DNA from: an uncultured Actinoplanes sp.
GTDB lineage: Bacteria > Actinomycetota > Actinomycetes > Mycobacteriales > Micromonosporaceae
NCBI GenBank assembly: GCA_934667465.1
Contig: CAKUMG010000371.1
Coordinates: 1-6,260, forward strand
Length of the DNA: 6,260 bases
Reading direction: 5' to 3'
In this document: positions 1-4,674 of the stretch, piece after piece
How the letters are laid out: the number at the start of each line of letters is the position of its first letter
Position numbering within the stretch: position 1 is the first letter of the stretch
Made by a program: the position numbers and the translations under genes
Notes under the pieces: generated by a model
Seen by the model: the letters and a program-made list of their open reading frames with translations, nothing else
Databases searched by the model: none
What the model was told of the DNA's origin: nothing

Positions 1-685
1 TCCGCACGGCGTTGAGCCCCTCGCGGTAGGTGCAGCCGTCGATCGTCACCGTGCGCGGCCGGTAGTCGTCGAGCCGCCGCAGCACCTCGCCGACGGCGTG
101 GATCGCGTTGACCCCGCGCCAGGCGCGCGCGGTGTGCGCCCGGCGGCCGTGGGTGCGGATCTCCGCGGACATCGTGCCCTGGCAGCCCGCCTCGATCACG
201 CCGTAGGTCGGCTCGAGCAGGACCGCGAAGTCCGCGCGCAACCACTCCGGGTGGGCCTCGGACACCAGTCGCAGCCCGTTCAACTGCGACTCGACCTCCT
301 CCGCCTCGTAGAAGAGGTAGGTGACGTCGTAGCGCGGGTCGGGCAGCGTGGCCGCCAGGTGCAGGGCCAGGGCCACGCCGGACTTCATGTCCGCGGTGCC
401 GCAGCCGTAGATGAGGTCGTCGACGACAGTCGACGGGAAGTTGTCGTTGATCGGCACGGTGTCGAGGTGCCCGGCGAGCACGACGCGCTGCTCGCGGCCG
501 AGATCCGTCCGCGCCATCACGGTGTTGCCGTGCCGCGCGGTGGTCAGGTGCGGGGTCTGACGCAGCACGTCCTCGACGCAGTCGGCGATGACCTTCTCGT
601 CGTGCGAGACGGACTCGATGTCGACCAGGGTGCGGGTCAGCACCACCGGGTCGACGAGCACGTCAGGGGTAAGCGGGTTCGCCAT
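1..685 (-). CDS. dapE: Succinyl-diaminopimelate desuccinylase (partial, 3' end outside window)
   Basis: M20-family zinc aminoacylase that hydrolyses N-succinyl-L,L-diaminopimelate to succinate and L,L-DAP in the cytoplasm, the step before epimerisation to meso-DAP. About 228 N-terminal codons are visible, roughly two thirds of the usual 350-370 residues. The metal and catalytic residues of the family are readable: AGHLDT (H73, D75), GCGTADMKSG (D99 as bridging aspartate), YEAEE (E129 as general base, E130 as ligand) and LLEPT (E158 as ligand). The lid/dimerisation domain begins near residue 165 with EAGCQGT and RRAHTAR. The last histidine ligand would lie beyond the window. The ATG at 685-683 is chosen because the reading starts MANPLTPDVLVDPV and a TAATGT box lies 7 nt upstream; no Shine-Dalgarno sequence is seen. 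It is divergent from dapD, which acts in the same pathway. Confidence 0.95.
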   Translation of the reverse strand, partial: MANPLTPDVLVDPVVLTRTLVDIESVSHDEKVIADCVEDVLRQTPHLTTARHGNTVMARTDLGREQRVVLAGHLDTVPINDNFPSTVVDDLIYGCGTADMKSGVALALHLAATLPDPRYDVTYLFYEAEEVESQLNGLRLVSEAHPEWLRADFAVLLEPTYGVIEAGCQGTMSAEIRTHGRRAHTARAWRGVNAIHAVGEVLRRLDDYRPRTVTIDGCTYREGLNAVR

Positions 686-692
686 GAGCCGC

Positions 693-698
693 ACATTA
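693..698 (-). promoter_or_regulatory. Probable -10 box of dapE (TAATGT), leaderless transcript
   Basis: On the minus strand TAATGT is followed by 7 nt and then the ATG of dapE. A start of transcription about 7 nt downstream would fall on the start codon itself, the actinobacterial leaderless arrangement. No good TTGACA-like -35 box is seen at 16-18 bp. The call is from pattern only. Confidence 0.5.
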
Positions 699-744
699 CC
701 GCCCGAACATGAACCCGGACGCGGTCCTGGCACCGACCCCCGGG

Positions 745-750
745 TAGGGT
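745..750 (+). promoter_or_regulatory. Probable -10 box of dapD (TAGGGT), leaderless transcript
   Basis: TAGGGT fits TANNNT and ends 6 nt before the GTG start of dapD, so transcription would begin at or beside the start codon. There is no Shine-Dalgarno sequence in the 20 bases ahead of the GTG, which supports a leaderless message. No clear -35 element is seen. Confidence 0.5.
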
Positions 751-756
751 TGCGGT

Positions 757-1704
757 GTGACTACACCGATCTCCACCTCTGCCGCCTGGGGCATCGGCCT
801 CGCCACCGTGACCTCCGACGGGACGGTGCTCGACACCTGGTTCCCGTCCGGCTTCCTCGGCCTCGGGGAGCTCCCCGCCGAGGTGCCCGCCCTGCCCGCC
901 GGGCTGACCGGCCCGAAGGCGCTGGCCGGCCTGTCGACCGTCGAGGTGCGCACCGAGATCGCGTCGCTGGCCGACCCGATCAAGGACGCCTCCGACGCCT
1001 ACCTGCGGCTGCACCTGCTCTCGCACCGCCTCGTCCAGCCGAACGCGCAGAACCTCGACGGAATCTTCGGCGCCCTCGCCAACGTCGCCTGGACGTCGGC
1101 CGGCCCCTGCCCCCCCGAGCGCGTCGACGAGCTGCGCCTGATCGAGCGCGCCGCGGGCCGCCACCTGGCCGTCTACGGCGTCGACAAGTTCCCGCGCATG
1201 ACCGATTATGTCGTGCCGTCGGGCGTGCGCATCGCCGACGCCGACCGGGTCCGCCTCGGCGCGCACCTGGCGAGCGGCACCACCGTGATGCACGAGGGCT
1301 TCGCCAACTTCAACGCCGGCACGCTCGGCACGTCGATGGTCGAGGGCCGCATCGTGCAGGGCGTCGTCGTCGGTGACGGCTCGGACGTGGGGGCGGGCTC
1401 GTCGATCATGGGCACGCTCTCGGGCGGCGGCAAGGACAAGGTCCGCATCGGCGAGCGCAGCCTGCTCGGCGCGAACGCGGGCATCGGCATCTCGCTCGGC
1501 GACGACTGCGTGGTCGAGGCGGGCTGCTACATCACGGCCGGGTCGAAGATCACGCTGCCCGACGGCCGGGTGGTCAAGGCGCGCGAGCTCTCCGGCGTCG
1601 ACGGGCTGCTGTTCTGGCGCAACTCGGTGACGGGTGCGCTCGAGGCCAAGCCGCGCAAGGGGCAGGGCATCACGCTCAACAGCGCACTGCACGCCAACGA
1701 CTAA
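757..1704 (+). CDS. dapD: 2,3,4,5-tetrahydropyridine-2,6-dicarboxylate N-succinyltransferase
   Basis: Transfers a succinyl group from succinyl-CoA to tetrahydrodipicolinate, the committed step of the succinylase branch to meso-DAP and lysine. The 315-residue product matches the actinobacterial DapD type (M. tuberculosis DapD is about 317 residues), which is a cytoplasmic trimer. Residues 1 to about 150 form the N-terminal domain ([18 protein letters not shown]...). From about G156 to residue 275 runs a left-handed beta-helix of hexapeptide repeats ([62 protein letters not shown]). The MVEGRI segment puts a glutamate at E196, close to the catalytic glutamate I recall for the M. tuberculosis enzyme; this assignment is by position only. 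The GTG at 757 is preferred because of the TAGGGT box 6 nt upstream and the correct family length. The gene is complete, ends in TAA, and is followed by a hairpin. Confidence 0.96.
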   Translation: MTTPISTSAAWGIGLATVTSDGTVLDTWFPSGFLGLGELPAEVPALPAGLTGPKALAGLSTVEVRTEIASLADPIKDASDAYLRLHLLSHRLVQPNAQNLDGIFGALANVAWTSAGPCPPERVDELRLIERAAGRHLAVYGVDKFPRMTDYVVPSGVRIADADRVRLGAHLASGTTVMHEGFANFNAGTLGTSMVEGRIVQGVVVGDGSDVGAGSSIMGTLSGGGKDKVRIGERSLLGANAGIGISLGDDCVVEAGCYITAGSKITLPDGRVVKARELSGVDGLLFWRNSVTGALEAKPRKGQGITLNSALHAND

Positions 1705-1755
1705 AGGCAGATGTCGTAGCGGGGTGGTGGGTGCAGATCGCTGCTCCCGCCGAGG

Positions 1756-1811
1756 GCCGCACGGCTCGGGCCAGGCGCCTGGCGGCGCCAGAACGGCCCG
1801 AGCCGCACGGC
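1756..1811. terminator. Large imperfect hairpin between convergent genes, likely bidirectional terminator
   Basis: Bases 1756-1772 pair with 1795-1811 as a 17-bp stem with two central mismatches; the inner 11 bp (CGGCTCGGGCC with GGCCCGAGCCG) pair perfectly. Inside the loop, CTGGC (1779-1783) and GCCAG (1787-1791) can form a second small stem. No T-tract follows on either side, which is common for actinomycete terminators. It lies 52 bp after dapD and 21 bp after the convergent regulator gene, where a shared terminator is expected. Confidence 0.65.
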
Positions 1812-1831
1812 GACCTGCGTGATCCAAGACC

Positions 1832-2797
1832 TCATAACAACCCGTCACCACGAGCCGTGGTCGCGTAGAGGACCGATCGGCCGGTGCGGGTCCGGCTGAT
1901 CAGGCCCGCTTCGTGGAGCACGGCCAGGTGGCCCGCGACGCCGCCCAGGCTCATCGACAGCCGGGCGGCGAGCTGGCTCGTGGTCGACGGCACGGTCAGC
2001 GCGCGCAGCACCGCCGCCCGCCCGGCCCCGATCAGCGGCCCCAGCGGATCCGGCCCGGCGACCGGCGGCGCGCCCAGGATGTCGGCCACGCCGCGGGCCC
2101 GGTAGGCGATCGAGTACGGCCGCTCCGGATCCACGCTCACCGCCAGGTTGCCGAACACTGTCGGCACGAGCAGCAGCCCCCGCCCGCCCGTCCCGTAGTG
2201 CCGGGTGTCGTGCATCCGGAGCGCGATGGTGTTCTCGGGCTGCCACGTCACCCGGGGATGCAGGTTCGCCAGGCCGGCCGCCCACCCGTACGCGGCGATG
2301 GCCCCGGCCCGCTGCACGATGTCGCGCTCCAGCACGGCCCGCAGCCGCGGCCACTCCGGCTCCACGAGCGCCGTCCACGCCGCGTGCATCCCGTCCGCGA
2401 GCCGGTCCACCACGTCGTCGCCGGCGAGCAGCCGCCGCGCGTACCCGGGTGGGGTCCGATGACCGTGCAGGTTGCGCTCGAGCTCCGCGCGGGCCCGGGC
2501 CAGGGGTGTCGCCCGTACGACGGCAAGCTCCTCGGCGAACTCGCGCCGCGGGCCCTGCGGCGGCGGGTGCAGGAAGTCGGCGTTCTCCTCGGCCCGGTGC
2601 AGGCTGAGCAGCGCGCCGACGGCCGGCTCCGCGCGGCGCAGCTCCGCGAAGCGTGGGCGCATGCGGCGTACCCACGGCAGTAGTGCTCCTGCCTCCGCAC
2701 CCCCGGAGAGCAGCCACAACGCGCCCTCCACCTCGAAGAGCGGCGAGATCGCGAAGCGGCAGGCGGCAAGATCCGCGGGGGCGACCCGGATCAGCAT
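1832..2797 (-). CDS. DUF5937/ArsR-like winged-helix transcriptional regulator
   Basis: A 321-residue protein with two parts. The N-terminal two thirds resemble the DUF5937 domain found in actinomycete regulators: an opening MLIRVAPADLAACRFAISPL, then LPWVRRMRP at about residues 40-48, followed by a largely helical region. Residues about 253-321 are an ArsR-type winged helix: a helix with GRAAVLRAL, then TTSQLAARLSMSLGGVAGHLAVLHEAGLI as turn and recognition helix, then a wing with RTGRSVLYATT. There is only one cysteine (C13) and no ELCVC metal-binding motif, so metal sensing is unlikely; a small organic ligand is more plausible (inference). The ATG at 2797-2795 has a GGTGAG ribosome binding site 6 nt upstream. 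It is divergent from the MFS exporter, suggesting it represses that gene and itself. Confidence 0.85.
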   Translation of the reverse strand: MLIRVAPADLAACRFAISPLFEVEGALWLLSGGAEAGALLPWVRRMRPRFAELRRAEPAVGALLSLHRAEENADFLHPPPQGPRREFAEELAVVRATPLARARAELERNLHGHRTPPGYARRLLAGDDVVDRLADGMHAAWTALVEPEWPRLRAVLERDIVQRAGAIAAYGWAAGLANLHPRVTWQPENTIALRMHDTRHYGTGGRGLLLVPTVFGNLAVSVDPERPYSIAYRARGVADILGAPPVAGPDPLGPLIGAGRAAVLRALTVPSTTSQLAARLSMSLGGVAGHLAVLHEAGLISRTRTGRSVLYATTARGDGLL

Positions 2798-2817
2798 GTT
2801 TCGCTCACCACCGAAAC
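2798..2817. promoter_or_regulatory. Candidate operator, inverted repeat GTTTCG-N8-CGAAAC
   Basis: Perfect 6-bp arms at 2798-2803 and 2812-2817 are separated by 8 bp. The repeat touches the regulator's start codon, covers its GGTGAG ribosome binding site and overlaps its TAAGGT -10 box. A protein bound here would block the regulator's transcription and could reach the exporter's promoter. That the neighbouring winged-helix protein binds it is inference from position. Confidence 0.5.
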
Positions 2818-2821
2818 CTTA
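2804..2821 (-). promoter_or_regulatory. -10 box (TAAGGT) and ribosome binding site (GGTGAG) of the regulator gene
   Basis: On the minus strand TAAGGT occupies 2821-2816 and GGTGAG 2809-2804, followed by 6 nt and ATG. The -10 fit implies a leader of only about a dozen bases that carries the ribosome binding site. The GGTGAG site decides the ATG at 2797 as start. Confidence 0.5.
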
Positions 2822-2854
2822 GCCGTGCCCCAGCCGGCCCGAGATCCTGCTCGC

Positions 2855-4048
2855 ATGACTACGGTTACGCCGCGGGCCACGTTCGCCGACGTCCTGGCGG
2901 CGCCGGGCTTCCGCGCCCTGCTGAGCGGCTTTGCGCTGCTGCTCGTCGGCGAGACGGTCAAGATGCTCGCGTTGTCGGTCCTCGTCTATGCGAGCACGGG
3001 ATCGCCCCTGCTGGCCGCCCTGGCGTACGTGTCGGGCTTCCTGCCCCACGCCATCGGCGGCACCTTCCTGCTGGCTCTCGCCGACCGGTGGCCGCCCCGT
3101 CGGCTGCTGGCCGGCTACGACGTGATCCGCCTGGCGGTGGCCCTGATCCTGGCGCTCGGCGTCCTCCCGCCGCTCGCCGCCACCATCCTCGTCTTCGCCA
3201 CGGGCGGCTTCGCCCCGGTCGCCCAGGCCGCCCGCACAGCGCTCGCGGCCGACTTGCTCACCGGTGACGCCTACGTCCTGGGCCGGTCACTCTTCACCAC
3301 GATCTCCGGCGCCATGCAGATCGTCGGCGCTGCGGCCGGTGGTCTGATGCTGACCGTGACCGGCCCCTACGGCGCCCTCTGGCTGGCCGCGGGAACCTGC
3401 GTCGCCTCCGCGCTGCTGTCCCGCTTCGCCCTCCCCGACCACCCGGCCCGCGCTGCATCCTCCACCGGCGCCGTCCGGGAGACGTGGCGCGTCAACGGTG
3501 CCCTGCTCCGCGACCGCCCGGTCCGGCTCCTGCTGCTCGCCCAGTGGCTCCCGGGTTCCCTGATGGTCGGCGCGGAAGGTGTCGTCATCCCCTACCTGGC
3601 CGAACTGGGCCGCCCCTCGGCCGCCGGGCTGCTGCTGGCCGCGGCCGCCGCGGGCATGCTGGTCGGCGACCTGCTCGTGGCCCGTCTGGTGCCGCCCGCG
3701 CTGCGCGAGCGGCTGACGCCCTGGCTGGCGCTGGTGCCGGGGGCGCCGCTGCTCTTCTATGCGCTGCACCCGGGCCCGTTGCCGGCGGCGCTGTTGCTGG
3801 CGCTGGCTGCGGCGGGGTTCGCCTATCAACTGGGGCTGGCCCGCCGCTTCCTCGACGCGGTGCCGGTGGAGCGGCGCGGGCAGGCGCTGGGGCTGGCTAC
3901 CACGGGGACGATGGTGTCGCAGGGGCTGGCAGTGGCGGGGGCGGGAGCGCTGGCCGAGGTCTTCACGCCGGCCGTCGCGATGGCCGTTGCGGGGGTGGCG
4001 TCGCTGGGCGCGGCGCTCGCCCTGTGGCGCACCCTCCGCCCAGCGTGA
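2855..4048 (+). CDS. Major facilitator superfamily (MFS) efflux transporter
   Basis: A 397-residue, strongly hydrophobic polytopic membrane protein, the usual size for a 12-helix MFS drug/metabolite exporter. Helices begin at about residues 18-42 (FRALLSGFALLLVGETVKML) and 48-75. The cytoplasmic loop between helices 2 and 3 carries a degenerate motif A, LADRWPPRRLL with D77. A polar central loop at about 193-225 (DHPARAASSTGAVRETWRVN) divides the N and C halves, and a second motif-A-like loop, RRFLDAVPVERRGQALG, lies in the C half. The substrate cannot be read from the sequence. An in-frame GTG at 2825 would add ten residues (MPQPARDPAR). I prefer the ATG at 2855, which has GAGA about 10 nt upstream and gives a typical MFS N-terminus. 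The divergent winged-helix gene is its likely repressor. Confidence 0.88.
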   Translation: MTTVTPRATFADVLAAPGFRALLSGFALLLVGETVKMLALSVLVYASTGSPLLAALAYVSGFLPHAIGGTFLLALADRWPPRRLLAGYDVIRLAVALILALGVLPPLAATILVFATGGFAPVAQAARTALAADLLTGDAYVLGRSLFTTISGAMQIVGAAAGGLMLTVTGPYGALWLAAGTCVASALLSRFALPDHPARAASSTGAVRETWRVNGALLRDRPVRLLLLAQWLPGSLMVGAEGVVIPYLAELGRPSAAGLLLAAAAAGMLVGDLLVARLVPPALRERLTPWLALVPGAPLLFYALHPGPLPAALLLALAAAGFAYQLGLARRFLDAVPVERRGQALGLATTGTMVSQGLAVAGAGALAEVFTPAVAMAVAGVASLGAALALWRTLRPA

Positions 4049-4089
4049 CGGCCTTCCACGTGCTCATCGTCATGCTGGTCCCGCTACTT

Positions 4090-4172
4090 TGCTGCTCATC
4101 CAGCACGGCGACCCGCTGGCGAGAGACGCCCAGATAGTCGGCGATCTCGGCTGCGGCCATGACCTCATACAT
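4090..4172 (-). pseudogene. 5' fragment of a small helix-turn-helix DNA-binding protein gene
   Basis: The reading starts MYEVMAAAEIADYLGVSRQRVAVL, which matches the N-terminal helix-turn-helix of small actinomycete MerR/excisionase-like proteins (AAAEIA as first helix, YLGVSRQRV as turn and recognition helix). A strong GGAGGG ribosome binding site (4187-4182) lies 9 nt before the ATG at 4172. After about 24 codons the sequence turns into DEQQSSGTSMTMSTWKAV and then reads antisense through the 3' end of the MFS gene to a stop at 3963. It lacks the expected continuation with a hydrophobic core and a W-x-x-x-D-V wing. I therefore read it as a gene cut off after the first helices, probably by a deletion or insertion junction near 4090-4105. 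A truncated but still made 69-residue protein cannot be excluded. Confidence 0.55.
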
Positions 4173-4181
4173 CCTTGCCGA

Positions 4182-4187
4182 CCCTCC
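4182..4187 (-). promoter_or_regulatory. Ribosome binding site GGAGGG of the HTH fragment
   Basis: A near-perfect Shine-Dalgarno sequence 9 nt from the ATG at 4172. It favours this ATG over the in-frame ATG at 4160 and shows that the 5' end of the small gene was once functional. Confidence 0.5.
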
Positions 4188-4192
4188 GGGTG

Positions 4193-4252
4193 CAACGGTT
4201 GTCTTGTCGACAACAGGGGGGTTGTCTACTAGACAACAGTGTGGAACCGTTG
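4193..4252. promoter_or_regulatory. Operator-like cluster of TTGTC/GACAA half-sites within an inverted repeat
   Basis: Five TTGTC or GACAA half-sites lie at 4199-4203, 4204-4208, 4209-4213, 4222-4226 and 4232-4236. They form a perfect 10-bp palindrome TTGTCGACAA (4204-4213) and a 17-bp one, GTTGTCTACTAGACAAC (4221-4237), with centres about 20.5 bp apart, close to two helical turns. An outer pair, CAACGGTT (4193-4200) and AACCGTTG (4245-4252), flanks the whole cluster. TTGTC-type palindromes with a central TA resemble operators of GntR/HutC-family repressors; that assignment is inference. Confidence 0.65.
4204..4232 (+). promoter_or_regulatory. Possible promoter, TTGTCG - 17 bp - TACTAG
   Basis: A -35-like TTGTCG at 4204-4209 and a -10-like TACTAG at 4227-4232 are exactly 17 bp apart, and each sits inside one of the two palindromes. 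A repressor bound at both palindromes would cover both promoter elements. The -10 lacks the final T of TANNNT, so this is tentative. Confidence 0.35.
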
Positions 4253-4327
4253 AAGACCGCCGGAGTTCCCGTGCAGCCGATGGACCGTGCGCCTGTCCTG
4301 GTGCACCCGACCGCTCGGTTCGTGTGA
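4241..4327 (+). CDS. Possible small ORF of 28 codons, unknown
   Basis: GTG at 4241 opens a short frame reading MEPLKTAGVPVQPMDRAPVL and ending VHPTARFV with TGA at 4325-4327. It begins 8 nt after the TACTAG box, so it could be read from a leaderless message. I do not recognise the peptide. It may equally be the 5' end of a longer gene whose remainder was lost or shifted out of frame at the junction before the DUF433 fragment. It has no visible Shine-Dalgarno sequence. Confidence 0.2.
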   Translation: MEPLKTAGVPVQPMDRAPVLVHPTARFV

Positions 4328-4374
4328 GCTTCGCGGGCAGGCGCTCGCGCTCGCCGCGGCAATCTGCTCACTGA

Positions 4375-4614
4375 ACGGCGGACGGTTATGCCTCCAGGCT
4401 GCTGCTCCGCTCGTACGGGTCCGCCGACGTCATCATCGATCCACGTTTCGGGTTCGGGCAGCCGGTCTTCGACGCCGGCAAGCTGAGGGTCAAGACCGTC
4501 GCGGACCTCTTCTATGGCGGCGGGGAATCAGTCGAGGACATAGCCGACGAATACGACCTGAGCACCAATGACGTCGAAGCGGTCCTCCGGGTCATGGTGC
4601 GGCGTGCCGCTTGA
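4375..4614 (+). pseudogene. C-terminal fragment of a DUF433 (VapB45-like) antitoxin
   Basis: The frame reads TADGYASRLLLRSYGSADV, then IIDPRFGFGQPVFDAG, KLRVKTVADLFYGGGESVED and IADEYDLSTNDVEAVLRVMV before TGA. This is the DUF433 domain: a DPR-FGQPVF strand, an RV-TVADLF helix and a helix-turn-helix-like ESVEDIADEYDL-DVEAVLR. In actinomycetes it forms the C-terminal third of antitoxins of about 220-240 residues, typified by VapB45 of M. tuberculosis, with an N-terminal DNA-binding domain and a PIN-type toxin gene next door. Here a stop at 4372-4374 closes the frame just upstream, and no ATG, GTG or TTG lies between that stop and the conserved domain. The N-terminal two thirds are absent and no toxin gene follows. 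It is best read as a 5'-deleted remnant. Confidence 0.75.
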
Positions 4615-4674
4615 GTTCCTGGTGGCGGGGCTCCCGGCGGGAGGTTGTCGTACCGGCGTGGTCTCATTGGTGCC

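Larger units (their letters stand above)
4049..4674. other. Gene-poor accessory scar between MFS gene and adnA
   Basis: This stretch of about 625 bp lacks a convincing intact gene. It contains, in order, an HTH-gene fragment on the minus strand, a half-site-rich operator/promoter region at 4193-4252, a possible 28-codon ORF, and a startless DUF433 fragment ending at 4614. The parts between 4328 and 4374 and between 4615 and 4674 show nothing I recognise. Rare-for-this-genome codons such as ATA and TCA occur in the DUF433 remnant, and the operator region is clearly AT-richer than its surroundings, both consistent with acquired DNA. Confidence 0.6.

Noticed and set aside
98..712. Plus-strand frame of 204 codons opposite dapE
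   Set aside because: Antisense shadow of dapE, with no domain signal; the minus strand shows all M20 metal ligands.
637..1851. Long minus-strand frame of 404 codons opposite dapD
   Set aside because: It is the antisense shadow of dapD in GC-rich DNA. Its product is rich in Arg, Ala, Gly, His and Asp with no domain I recognise, whereas dapD on the other strand is unmistakable.
1845..2717. Alternative minus-strand frame of 290 codons overlapping the regulator
   Set aside because: Off-frame copy of the regulator region made of Arg/Ala/Gly runs, without the winged-helix pattern.
4073..4105. TGCTGG...CCAGCA inverted repeat after the MFS gene as a terminator
   Set aside because: Six-bp arms with a loop of about 20 nt and no T-tract are too weak, and it overlaps the HTH fragment.
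4159..4374. Plus-strand frame of 71 codons through the operator region, in the same frame as the DUF433 fragment
   Set aside because: Its sequence passes through the palindromes, resembles no DUF433 N-terminus, and ends at a stop directly before the fragment. Suppression of that stop would not restore a family-like protein.
4287..4571. Plus-strand frame of 94 codons overlapping the DUF433 fragment
   Set aside because: No recognisable domain, and the overlapping frame encodes clear DUF433 motifs in the shared part.
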